Made by a program: the position numbers and the translations under genes
Origin: JAKAGZ01 sp035266865
Lineage (GTDB): Bacteria; Bacteroidota; Ignavibacteria; Ignavibacteriales; Ignavibacteriaceae
Length of the DNA: 64,000 nt
Assembly (NCBI GenBank): GCA_035266865.1
Contig: DATFMR010000040.1
Location: 62,001 to 126,000 of the forward strand
Direction: 5' to 3'
In this document: positions 1 through 9,112 of the stretch, piece after piece
How positions within the stretch are numbered: position 1 is the first letter of the stretch
Layout of the letters: every line of letters starts with the position of its first letter
Notes under the pieces: generated by a model
Told to the model about the DNA's origin: nothing
What the model saw: only the letters and a program-made list of their open reading frames with translations
The model's database searches: none

Positions 1-68
1 TATACAGAAAATTTGCGCACCACTCTATTAAAGTTAATCTTTATAGTTTACTTTATTATATTAAACAC

Positions 69-1445
69 ATGATTTTATACAGGTATATACTCAAAAACCA
101 TTTTGTCCCGTTTATTTTTTCAGTATTCACGCTGATCAGCATATTTGTGCTCCAGTTTATGATGAAATTTGCCGATAGGCTTGTAGGAAAAGGACTTAGT
201 ATTTGGGTAATTGTCCAATTGGTGATGTATAACCTTGCATGGATGGTTGTACTCGTTATTCCTATGGCCACGCTTGTAGCTACATTAATGGCTTTTGGGA
301 ATATGTCTCAAAACAACGAAATAACAATACTTAAATCTTCCGGAGTAAGTCTTTACAGAATGATGGCCGCCCCTCTGCTAGCAAGTGTTGTAATTGGTTA
401 TCTCCTTTTATTATTTAACAATGATGTTCTTCCAGATGCAAACCATAAAGCGAAAATTCTAATGCAGGATATTTCGCGACAAAAACCGACACTGTCCCTT
501 GTTCCGGGAGTTTTTTCTCAGGAAGTTACAAATTATGCCATTCTTGCAAGGAAGATAAATGAAAAGAGTAATGAATTATCGGAAGTTACGCTATACGATT
601 ATACCAACCCTAACAAGATTGATGTGGTGACGGCAAAGAAAGGGAAAATATATTTCTCCAATGATCAGTCAAAATTAATAATGGACTTGTGGAACGGTGA
701 AATTCATGAAACTGATTATTCACAAAAAGATAAATACAGAAAACTCGTTTTTAAAAAACATCGCATAACAATGCCTGCAGAACAATTCTCATTTCACCAA
801 TCCGGACTTGAATCGCAAAGAGGCGACAGAGAATTAAGTACAGAAGCTATGCTTACAATAATTGACAGCCTGATTCAAATTCAAAATAATTTTAGGAAGA
901 ATTTATTATCGTCAACAAGCAGATATATGTTGTTGGATTCAACTTATCGGTCAGATTTTTTACAGGACACATTAAGAAAAAAAAATCTTTTATATTACCA
1001 CGCTGCTGAAAAAATAAGAACCGCACAAAATGTAATTACCGCAAGCGCACAAAATTATTTATATAACCAGGATCAAGTTAACAGCTACTGGGTGGAAGTA
1101 TATAAAAAATACGCTCTTCCATTTGCGTGTATCATATTTGTTTTGATTGGAGCACCCCTGGGAGTTATGGTTAAAAAAGGAGGGTTTGGAGTTGCGGCCA
1201 GCATTTCATTATTTTTCTTTTTGCTCTACTGGGCGTGCTTGATTGGCGGTGAAAAACTCGGTAACAGAAATATGTTGTCACCGTTTATAGGAATGTTTGC
1301 TGCAAACATTATTATTGGAATTGCCGGAATTATACTAACCATTAAAACAGTAAAGGAAACTGTAGTAATTGATTTTTCATTCTTTAAAAGATTTATTCCC
1401 CAAAATTGGCGAACCGAAGAAACCGATACGCATGAAAATAATTGA
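69..1445 (+). CDS. lptF: LptF/LptG family permease (first of a tandem pair)
   Basis: This is a YjgP/YjgQ-type permease of the Lpt ABC exporter, which pulls lipopolysaccharide from the inner membrane toward the periplasmic bridge. Three N-terminal membrane segments lie near residues 12-32, 45-75 and 98-117. A periplasmic domain follows, then three more segments near 349-368, 373-393 and 404-425. At 458 residues it is longer than the roughly 360 of enterobacterial LptF. The extra length is a helical stretch at about 255-345, just before the fourth segment. The next gene, a second permease, starts inside its 3' end. No LptB or LptA is in view. The F versus G assignment rests on gene order and is uncertain; the family is clear. 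Confidence 0.85.
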   Translation: MILYRYILKNHFVPFIFSVFTLISIFVLQFMMKFADRLVGKGLSIWVIVQLVMYNLAWMVVLVIPMATLVATLMAFGNMSQNNEITILKSSGVSLYRMMAAPLLASVVIGYLLLLFNNDVLPDANHKAKILMQDISRQKPTLSLVPGVFSQEVTNYAILARKINEKSNELSEVTLYDYTNPNKIDVVTAKKGKIYFSNDQSKLIMDLWNGEIHETDYSQKDKYRKLVFKKHRITMPAEQFSFHQSGLESQRGDRELSTEAMLTIIDSLIQIQNNFRKNLLSSTSRYMLLDSTYRSDFLQDTLRKKNLLYYHAAEKIRTAQNVITASAQNYLYNQDQVNSYWVEVYKKYALPFACIIFVLIGAPLGVMVKKGGFGVAASISLFFFLLYWACLIGGEKLGNRNMLSPFIGMFAANIIIGIAGIILTIKTVKETVVIDFSFFKRFIPQNWRTEETDTHENN

Positions 1446-2514
1446 CAAATATTTAATCAAGCAGTTTTTGCAAACAATTTTTTTCGGAATACTAGCATTT
1501 TCCCTCCTGTTTGTAATAATAGATGTAATGGAAAACCTGGATGATTTTATAGACCAAAATGTTCCTTACCATGTTATTTTTCATTACTACATGGTTTTTC
1601 TTCCGGATATGATAAAACTAATGACCCCTGTTGCAGTTTTGTTCGGGGCGCTTTTTACGGTCGGGAAAGCATCAAATCTCAGTGAACTGACCGCAATAAA
1701 AGCAAGCGGTATCAGTATGTACAGATTCATGGCGCCTTTTCTTATTTCCACTCTGATAATTAGCATCTTTTCAATTTACTTCTCAGGCTATGTAGTTCCA
1801 ATGGCTAACCAGACTAAGTTAAATATTGAAAGGAATTATTTAAAACGGGGATTTGTTGCCGGAACAAGCAATTTATTTTTCCAGGATACTAATACCAGAA
1901 TTATAAATATTGCATACTTCGATGAATCAAAAGACCAGGCAAACCGGGTAAGTATTCAAAATTTTGACAAAAACGACTATACAAAAATGATATCAAGAAT
2001 TGACGCAACAAATATGAGATATGATTCTACAAATCATGACTGGATTGCATTTAAAGGAATACAAAGAATTTTTACTAACAATGGACAAAACGTTGTAAAC
2101 TTTAACCGGAAAGAAATGAAAGTATTAAACTTTACTCCATCCGAGCTTGCAAAGAAACAGCAAAAGCCTGAAGAAATGAATCTATCAGAGTTAAAAGATT
2201 TAATTGAATCTCAAAAACGGACAGGTAATGATGCTACCCAGAATATGATCGAATATTACTCAAGATTTTCTTTCCCTATGGCGAGTATAATTGTGGTCTT
2301 GTTCGGATTAACTATTTCTGCTAATAAACAAAGAGGAACAGTAGCTGCCCAGGTCGGATTTAATATTCTTGCAACTTTTATTTATCTTGTTTTCATGAAA
2401 GTAAGCGAAGCATTTGGTAAAAACGGTGCGATGGATCCTTTATTAACTGCCTGGTTTGCTAATTTATTTTTTCTTGCGGCGGCATTAGTAAATTTACCAA
2501 GGGTAAGACAATAA
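1432..2514 (+). CDS. lptG: LptF/LptG family permease (second of a tandem pair)
   Basis: This second LPS-export permease partners the preceding gene. I place the start at the ATG at 1432, where the protein reads MKIIDKYLIKQFL, the usual N-terminus of this family. An upstream in-frame ATG at 1369 would add 21 residues that are only the preceding gene read in another frame. The chosen start overlaps the upstream stop by 14 bases, so the two are probably translationally coupled. The protein has about 360 residues, with three membrane segments at each end and a central beta-rich periplasmic region containing a mainly polar linker (about residues 220-260). The family call is firm; G rather than F is inferred from position. 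Confidence 0.85.
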   Translation: MKIIDKYLIKQFLQTIFFGILAFSLLFVIIDVMENLDDFIDQNVPYHVIFHYYMVFLPDMIKLMTPVAVLFGALFTVGKASNLSELTAIKASGISMYRFMAPFLISTLIISIFSIYFSGYVVPMANQTKLNIERNYLKRGFVAGTSNLFFQDTNTRIINIAYFDESKDQANRVSIQNFDKNDYTKMISRIDATNMRYDSTNHDWIAFKGIQRIFTNNGQNVVNFNRKEMKVLNFTPSELAKKQQKPEEMNLSELKDLIESQKRTGNDATQNMIEYYSRFSFPMASIIVVLFGLTISANKQRGTVAAQVGFNILATFIYLVFMKVSEAFGKNGAMDPLLTAWFANLFFLAAALVNLPRVRQ

Positions 2515-2593
2515 AAATTCAAAATTTCAAATCTCAGTACCTATTGATTAAGTTATAAATATTTATTTACAAAATTTTTATAAATTACGATCC

Positions 2594-5437
2594 GTGCCTA
2601 AAATAAAAAATCAAAGTCTTTCCGATAACTTTATCAGAAATATCGCACAGGTATCAGCAGGCTATTTCTCTTCAAATAAGCTTGACACTTTTTTTAGAGT
2701 AATTGAAACTGAAAAAGAGAAATTTTATTTCGATTCTGTTTCCGAAGCCAACCTATTGAGAATAATACTGAGCATGTACAATAAAATCTCTTTTATTGAG
2801 GAGTGTATTATTTATCCCCACTACATCGAGATTATAGTTTCCATTTCCGCTGCCAGTAATTATTTAACCGATATTCTAGTGCGGGATCCGGAATATTTTT
2901 ACTGGATTATTAATCCATCCAACTTAAAATCGAAATTAACCGAAACAGAATTTAACAAAACCTTAGTTAAAACTTTATATCCTTATTCCTCATTTGCCGC
3001 AAAACTAAATACATTAAAGGCAATAAAGAGAAAGGAGATTTTGCGGATTGGGTTGAAGGATATCCTCAAAATAGAGGATTTAATTTCTGTTACGGGGGAA
3101 TTATCTGTGTTAGCAAAAATTATTTCAAAACATCTATTTGAGCTATCATATACTGAAATATTAAATAAATATAAGATTATTAAAACACCCCGCAAATATT
3201 GCCTGGTATCTTTAGGTAAGCTTGGAGGTAAAGAGCTTAATTACAGCAGCGATATTGACCTAATGGTGTTTTATGACAAGGATTCTAAAATCACAAACAA
3301 TAGGGAATACCATGAAATTTTGAGTGAAGCTATATTATTATTTATTGAATCTGCTTCAAAAATTACAGAAAACGGATACCTTTACAGGGTAGATTTCAGA
3401 CTTCGTCCCGACGGGAGGAACTCTCCGCTATGCAACACATTATTGAGCTACCTAAATTATTATGAAAGCAGGGGTGAAGATTGGGAAAGACAAATGCTTA
3501 TCAAAGCCGATTTGGTTTGTGGAAACAATGACCTGTACAACAGGTTTATAAAATTTATTAATCCTTTTATTTACCCTTCAAGTTTTTCAACTTCGCCGCT
3601 AGAACAAATAAGAAGACTAAAATCCACAATTGAAAAAAACCTAAAAAATGAGGAAAACATTAAATTAATTCCCGGCGGAATTAGAAATATAGAATTTTCA
3701 ATCCAGGCTCTGCAATTATTAAATGGAGGGCGATGTCCTGAATTACAATGTGGAAATACTCTCGAGTCCTTAGATAAATTGCTAGGACAGAATTTATTGA
3801 ATAATTCTGAAGCGAAAGAATTCAGGGAATCATATATATTTTACCGCAGAATTGAACACTATCTTCAATTAATGAATGATACTCAAACACATAAAATTCC
3901 CACCAATACCGATGAATTAAAAAGATTAAGCATATTTTTAGGATTTAAGGATGATAAGGAGTTTTTAAATAAGTTAAAGGTCTGCAGAATAAACGTTACA
4001 AATGTTTATGATTCAATTGTCGGTACAAAAGAAAAGGATTTAGGGGACGATCTAGTATTCTCAGCAAATTTTAAGAATCATTCCAAAGCAGAGAAAGAGC
4101 TTAACTATTTACGCGAAGGGATGGGACTACTAGGGCAAAAACAGTTTGATAAAAAATCTCGAGCCTTTTTTCGTGAAATTGAAGGCAGTTTTTCCGAATA
4201 TTTGATACGCTCAAAAAATCCTGATATTGTAACCCAAAATTTTGTAAGAGTAATTAGAAATGCAACTTTTGCATCTATCTGGTACAAGGAATTCAGAAAC
4301 AAAAAATTCTTCCATTCATTTTTAAGATTATGTGAATTCTCACAAAGAGGGATTGATCTTTTTGCCGAAGACAAAAAACTGAGAGAATATTATCTATCAA
4401 AAAAGGCTTTTGAGAGTCTGAACAACTATAGCCTTGAAAATTTGGAGACAAAAACATTATTGTTTCATTTATTAAATTTGTTCACACTTCAAAAAATTTC
4501 AAATGTAAAGATTCCTAAATTATTAAAAGATTATTTTGTTAAGAAAATTTCGAATCATTGTGCAAGTAGTACCTTATTCCCTGATTCAAATGAGTACCTT
4601 ATTGCTTCAATGGGTAGTTTTGGTTCAGGAGATATGACTTTTTCTTCCGATATAGATCTTGTTTTTGTATTCCTGGGCGATAACAAATCAGGCAAATATG
4701 AAAATGCATTCAGAGAATTTTTATTACAGTTAAAGGAAGTTTTTTCCCCTTTTGAAGTAGATTGCCGTTTAAGGCCCGAAGGCAAAAGCAGTCAACTTGC
4801 GTGGGAAATAAATTCATATAAAAATTATATAAAATCACGTGCAAGGACCTGGGAATTACAAGCTTTTTGCAGACTTAGCTTCGTAAGCGGAAATAAAAAA
4901 TTATTCAAAGAACTTTTAAAATCGGTTCATCAAAGAATTAAGACTGAAGAAAAAGAGGTAATTAAAAAAGATATAAGTAATATGAGAAAGAATTTATATC
5001 CTGTTAATATTTCAGTTATAACTGAAAAATTCGACATAAAAAAGGGGATGGGAGGGATTTACGATATTGACTTTGTTATTCAATTTTTAATGATTACTAA
5101 TCCCGTTTTTTTTAAATTGAATGTCGGGAAAAGCTCACCAACGGTGATTAAAAAACTAACCAGAATACATAATGGTTTGCCGAAAAATTTGGAAATAATT
5201 AAGAGTTACAAATTTATGAAATCATTGCTGATGACTAATCAAAATCTGATGAATTCTAAATCATCCTCTATCGATCTTGAAAAAGGAAAAATCATAAAAT
5301 CTGCAGAATTCCTAAATTTTGAATCTGAGTTAGATCTCAAACAAGAATTGAACAAATTTATCAGGCTAAATAGAAATCTATTTAAGAAATATTTACTGGC
5401 AACAGATGAACAAATTTCTGAAAAAACATTACATTAA
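2594..5437 (+). CDS. glnE: Bifunctional glutamine synthetase adenylyltransferase/adenylyl-removing enzyme
   Basis: GlnE adenylylates and de-adenylylates glutamine synthetase in response to nitrogen status. The protein has 947 residues, close to E. coli GlnE (about 946), and keeps both nucleotidyltransferase halves. The first active-site motif is GKLGGKELNYSSDIDL at about 208-223 (D220, D222). The second is GSFGSGDMTFSSDIDL at about 674-689 (D686, D688). RLRP motifs follow each domain. The N-terminal half is the adenylyl-removing domain in known GlnE proteins and the C-terminal half the adenylylating one. The start is GTG at 2594 with no clear Shine-Dalgarno sequence. The DUF2723 gene begins inside its last 32 bases. 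Neither glnA nor glnB is in the window. Confidence 0.92.
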   Translation: MPKIKNQSLSDNFIRNIAQVSAGYFSSNKLDTFFRVIETEKEKFYFDSVSEANLLRIILSMYNKISFIEECIIYPHYIEIIVSISAASNYLTDILVRDPEYFYWIINPSNLKSKLTETEFNKTLVKTLYPYSSFAAKLNTLKAIKRKEILRIGLKDILKIEDLISVTGELSVLAKIISKHLFELSYTEILNKYKIIKTPRKYCLVSLGKLGGKELNYSSDIDLMVFYDKDSKITNNREYHEILSEAILLFIESASKITENGYLYRVDFRLRPDGRNSPLCNTLLSYLNYYESRGEDWERQMLIKADLVCGNNDLYNRFIKFINPFIYPSSFSTSPLEQIRRLKSTIEKNLKNEENIKLIPGGIRNIEFSIQALQLLNGGRCPELQCGNTLESLDKLLGQNLLNNSEAKEFRESYIFYRRIEHYLQLMNDTQTHKIPTNTDELKRLSIFLGFKDDKEFLNKLKVCRINVTNVYDSIVGTKEKDLGDDLVFSANFKNHSKAEKELNYLREGMGLLGQKQFDKKSRAFFREIEGSFSEYLIRSKNPDIVTQNFVRVIRNATFASIWYKEFRNKKFFHSFLRLCEFSQRGIDLFAEDKKLREYYLSKKAFESLNNYSLENLETKTLLFHLLNLFTLQKISNVKIPKLLKDYFVKKISNHCASSTLFPDSNEYLIASMGSFGSGDMTFSSDIDLVFVFLGDNKSGKYENAFREFLLQLKEVFSPFEVDCRLRPEGKSSQLAWEINSYKNYIKSRARTWELQAFCRLSFVSGNKKLFKELLKSVHQRIKTEEKEVIKKDISNMRKNLYPVNISVITEKFDIKKGMGGIYDIDFVIQFLMITNPVFFKLNVGKSSPTVIKKLTRIHNGLPKNLEIIKSYKFMKSLLMTNQNLMNSKSSSIDLEKGKIIKSAEFLNFESELDLKQELNKFIRLNRNLFKKYLLATDEQISEKTLH

Positions 5438-7343
5438 AGTTAGCGTTTTACTTATATTTATTATCTATCTATTTACTCTTGCACCCTCAGTAGTAGAAAT
5501 TGACAGCGGTGAGCTTGCAACTGTACAAGCAACTCTTGGAATTGCACACCCAACAGGTTATCCTTTGTTCACATTAATTGGACATTTGTTTTATTTGCTC
5601 CCCCTCCCTTTTACAAAAATATATCAACTGAATCTTCTGGCCGCAGTCTGGTGCAGTTTATCAATTGGAATTTTCATCTACACTTCAAAATTTTTGCTTG
5701 ATAATATTCCTCTATTCAATCCAGCAAGCAATAAAAAAAAACCAGGGAAGAGTAAAAAAAATAATGCCGAGAATCCGGTGACAAAAATACAGGATTATCC
5801 AGAACACAAAAAGATTTTGGCAGCTCTATTAGGCGGATTGGTCTTAGCATTTAACAAGACTTTCTGGTTTCAGAGTACCTCTGTTGAAGTTTATTCCCTT
5901 CATATATTTTTAATCTTATTAGTTATACTCTTTTTATTAAAAAGCTTTTTGTACGTGGAAAATACAGATAAAAGCTTCCTAAAATCCCCCTGGATTATTT
6001 TTTCTATTCTGCTGGCGCTGAGTTTTACAAATCACATGACGACAATCCTGATTCTTCCTGGAACTGCCTACCTGTTTTTTTCAAAATATAAATTCAACAA
6101 AAGCAGTTTTAAAAAATTAGGATTGATGCTGTTGTTTTTTTTCCCTGTACTGATGATCATCTATTCATATTTACCTTTACGCGCATCTCAAAACCCCTTA
6201 TTAAACTGGGGAGATCCTGTAAATTTTGAAAACTTCATAAGACACATTTCAGGCAAACAATATCTAGTATGGCTCTTTGCTTCAGCCAGTGCTGCAAAGA
6301 AGCAATTGTTGTATTTTATAAATGAGCTACCAGTTGAATTCAGCGCTTCATTATTTATAATACTTATTGGTATTTTCAATATCTATAAAATTTCCAAAAA
6401 ACTTTTTATTTTTCTTCTGATTACGTTTCTGTCCACTGTTTTATATTCAATTAATTATGACATAAATGATATTGATTCTTATTTTCTTCTGGCTTATATC
6501 ACTTTATCTTTTTTTGCAGTATTTGGAATTTTAAAATTATTAAAGGAATTAAAACATCGTAAATATTCTTATAAAATTTCAGTAGTATTTATCGTTTTAA
6601 TTATTGGTTCTCACTTTTATGTTACTCTGCAGGAGGCTAATAAAAAAGATAATTATGTATTCGAAGATTATACCAAGGCTCTATTAAGCAGCACATCTGT
6701 AAATTCAGTAGTTATAAGTTACCAGTGGGACTATTTTATTTCGGCTTCTTATTATTTTCAATTAGTAGAAAAGCTGAGAAAAGATGTAAAAATCGTAGAC
6801 AAAGAATTGTTGAGACGTTCGTGGTATTACAATCAACTTAACGTAGATCATCCTGACCTATTAGCAGGGATGAAGCAGCAGGTCAATAATTTTATAGCAA
6901 GGGTTAAACCATTTGAGAGAGATGAGAAATACAATCCTGCTGTAATTGAGAATGCTTACCAGGCAGTATTGACCGGGTTAGTTTCGACTAACATAGATAG
7001 TATCGATGTTTATATTGCACCGGAATTATTTGAAAATGAAATGCAGAAAGGTGAATTCAGACTGCCAACGGGATATACCATAGTCCCAGATATTTTCTTA
7101 TTTAAAGTAGTAAAGACAACCGATTATGTACCCGCTGCAAAACCGGAATTTAAATTGCGGTTACCTGCATATAAGGATAAGTATGTAAAATTTATTGAAA
7201 ATACTATTGGAAACATGCTTGCCCGAAGAGCGTTATACGAATTGCGGTTTAATAAAACCGGGAGAGCTAAACTCTATATTAAGAAAATAAGAGAAAGTTT
7301 ACCTGATTACCTTTTACCTGAGAATTTAGGGAATATATTTTAA
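5406..7343 (+). CDS. DUF2723 family multi-span membrane protein
   Basis: This 645-residue protein has about ten hydrophobic segments and the DUF2723 signature near its N-terminus: EIDSGELATVQATLGIAHPTG at about residues 29-49, followed by a GYPLF stretch. DUF2723 proteins resemble GT-C (protein mannosyltransferase-like) glycosyltransferases; the acidic ED/D pair after the first membrane segment would be the catalytic loop. Donor and acceptor are unknown. A lysine/asparagine-rich cytoplasmic insert (about 102-130) separates early segments. The C-terminal 200 residues are soluble and presumably periplasmic. The start ATG lies 32 bases inside glnE, so expression is probably coupled. Confidence 0.75.
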   Translation: MNKFLKKHYIKVSVLLIFIIYLFTLAPSVVEIDSGELATVQATLGIAHPTGYPLFTLIGHLFYLLPLPFTKIYQLNLLAAVWCSLSIGIFIYTSKFLLDNIPLFNPASNKKKPGKSKKNNAENPVTKIQDYPEHKKILAALLGGLVLAFNKTFWFQSTSVEVYSLHIFLILLVILFLLKSFLYVENTDKSFLKSPWIIFSILLALSFTNHMTTILILPGTAYLFFSKYKFNKSSFKKLGLMLLFFFPVLMIIYSYLPLRASQNPLLNWGDPVNFENFIRHISGKQYLVWLFASASAAKKQLLYFINELPVEFSASLFIILIGIFNIYKISKKLFIFLLITFLSTVLYSINYDINDIDSYFLLAYITLSFFAVFGILKLLKELKHRKYSYKISVVFIVLIIGSHFYVTLQEANKKDNYVFEDYTKALLSSTSVNSVVISYQWDYFISASYYFQLVEKLRKDVKIVDKELLRRSWYYNQLNVDHPDLLAGMKQQVNNFIARVKPFERDEKYNPAVIENAYQAVLTGLVSTNIDSIDVYIAPELFENEMQKGEFRLPTGYTIVPDIFLFKVVKTTDYVPAAKPEFKLRLPAYKDKYVKFIENTIGNMLARRALYELRFNKTGRAKLYIKKIRESLPDYLLPENLGNIF

Positions 7344-7352
7344 TTCAGATTA

Positions 7353-8441
7353 TTAATCAGTGGCAGCATCCAATAAATCTTCTTTTCTGTCTGCCGACAA
7401 TTTTTTCTCAGTCATAAAAGATTGCAGAGTGACGTCCATTTGTTGAATTAAATTACGCTTGTAATATTTAGGTGCAAAAACTGACCCATCCAGCATATAT
7501 ATTCTGTGGGTATCATCATCATAAAAAGTATAATTAACGAACGGACCGCCCATCCCTTTAATATTCAAATCCCACAGCCCTTGTGTAAGCAAGGCATATC
7601 TTCCGTTAAAATTCACTTCACTTGTTGTATAATAATTATCGGCTATCACAACATAACCTTTATCACCCATTGTTTGATAATATTTTTTGGTCATCCTGTT
7701 CCTAATAGCTCTTACAGAATCAGCATTCAGATATAATGGAGTTGCGTTATCTATCCAGTGAACAAATATCCATCTTTCCATATCACTACCAGGTGATCTG
7801 CGAAGCCAGACAAAATTATTTAAGGAATCGTTCTTTGCAACCAAAAAGTCTGCCTGTACGTAAATTACCCATCCATAACTCTTTAATAATTTCCCTTCAA
7901 TATCCTCTTGTTCGTATTGAGGATTATACAAACTCGAGAAAAGTCTTTTATCTGAAATTTTTTGATAAGCATAAAGAAGATCGTCGGCATTCCTGTTAAT
8001 TTTAGATTTTAATGATTCCATATCAGGTGCTGTTAATACCATTACAAGCTGATTCTTTGCCCACAAATCATATTTTCTTACAATTACGTTACTGTCAGCT
8101 ATAATCTTTTTTTGTACGGCTGTATCTACTACTGAACTCACAAAATCGGATGTAACTGATCCTGAATTTAATGGTGCAGCAATTATAATATTTTTTTTAT
8201 TTTTATTTCTGCTCAAACCATTCACAGAAATTCTTTTTAGAATAAATAATTTTTCGGGCTGTGGAGTATTAATAATTTTTTCGAATGTAGATTCCAGAAC
8301 CGGTTTTAAAGCCTCAAATTCAATTGAATCTGCTACAACATATATTTCATCTTCCGGTCCGCGGGCGGGGCTTTGTGAACTACAGGAAGGCAGAATTAAT
8401 AATCCAACTAAAAACGGGATAAGAATCAAAAATTTTTTCAT
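7353..8441 (-). CDS. DUF4837 family lipoprotein
   Basis: I place the start at 8441 (MKKFLILIPFLVG) because a GAGGT ribosome-binding site lies six bases upstream. An in-frame ATG at 8507 would add 22 residues from inside the neighbouring gene. The first 20 residues form a lipoprotein signal with a lipobox ending in LPSC, followed by a serine-rich tether. The rest (about 340 residues) matches the DUF4837 pattern known from Bacteroidota, with DEIYVVAD near the mature N-terminus. No function is established for this family. It follows the polyprenol/DAG kinase-like gene by two bases, so they form one transcript. Confidence 0.78.
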   Translation of the reverse strand: MKKFLILIPFLVGLLILPSCSSQSPARGPEDEIYVVADSIEFEALKPVLESTFEKIINTPQPEKLFILKRISVNGLSRNKNKKNIIIAAPLNSGSVTSDFVSSVVDTAVQKKIIADSNVIVRKYDLWAKNQLVMVLTAPDMESLKSKINRNADDLLYAYQKISDKRLFSSLYNPQYEQEDIEGKLLKSYGWVIYVQADFLVAKNDSLNNFVWLRRSPGSDMERWIFVHWIDNATPLYLNADSVRAIRNRMTKKYYQTMGDKGYVVIADNYYTTSEVNFNGRYALLTQGLWDLNIKGMGGPFVNYTFYDDDTHRIYMLDGSVFAPKYYKRNLIQQMDVTLQSFMTEKKLSADRKEDLLDAATD

Positions 8442-8443
8442 GT

Positions 8444-9112
8444 TTACCTCGGTACGTTTTGCAGAATCAGTTGAAATTGCGGCAATAATAAAATATATAA
8501 TCCCCACATAACAAGTCCAATTGAAACGGGAATGGATAAATTATCATCCATCCAGCCGAATGAGATATTTTCTACAATTGCTGATATTGCTACTGCTATT
8601 ACCCCTATCAGGTATTCTAAGAACACTCCTTCTACTTTTGGTGTAAAGAATACAACAATGATTCCACTTATGAAAAAAGCTAAAGTTCCCTCTAAAGATT
8701 TGGAAAGAAACGAATGCTTACCAAATTTTCTTCCAATCAGGGCAGCGGATGAATCACTAATAATAAGAACGCTAAATGCAGTAATAAAAATTACTTTTGG
8801 AAAAAATAAAACACAAATAAGAGCAGAAATTAGGACATATGTAGCACCGTTTAGATTTCTCTTCTTTTCATCAAGTTCATGTTTTCTTAAAAGGAATCCA
8901 AAAACAGAATGGAATACTTTTCCGAAGCCGGGATTTATAAACCTTAGTAAATCCACCACTAAAGCAAAAAATGTAAAAATTCCAAGAATTATTAAAGCTT
9001 CGGAACGAGTAATGAAATAGTATATAATCGGGATTGATAAAGAACAGAGATGAATTAGCTTTCTTACTACTTCATCTCTGTATTGAATTGTTGCACTATC
9101 AGTTGGAGTCAT
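8444..9112 (-). CDS. CTP-dependent diacylglycerol/polyprenol (dolichol) kinase-like membrane protein
   Basis: This 222-residue protein has six or seven membrane segments and belongs to the SEC59/DGK1-type lipid kinase family, often labelled phosphatidate cytidylyltransferase. Visible signatures are RKLIHL near residue 16, ISDSSAALIGRKFGKH near 122-137 and KSLEGTLAFF near 143-152; the last two form the CTP-binding site in characterised relatives. The likely role is phosphorylating an undecaprenol- or diacylglycerol-type lipid alcohol at the inner membrane. It starts within the last 14 bases of ftsH. The exact lipid substrate cannot be read from sequence. Confidence 0.75.
   Translation of the reverse strand: MTPTDSATIQYRDEVVRKLIHLCSLSIPIIYYFITRSEALIILGIFTFFALVVDLLRFINPGFGKVFHSVFGFLLRKHELDEKKRNLNGATYVLISALICVLFFPKVIFITAFSVLIISDSSAALIGRKFGKHSFLSKSLEGTLAFFISGIIVVFFTPKVEGVFLEYLIGVIAVAISAIVENISFGWMDDNLSIPVSIGLVMWGLYILLLPQFQLILQNVPR

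Noticed and set aside
8442..8507. An N-terminal extension of the DUF4837 lipoprotein from an ATG at 8507
   Set aside because: The extension is the neighbour's coding sequence in another frame, and the ATG at 8441 has a ribosome-binding site and a proper lipoprotein signal.
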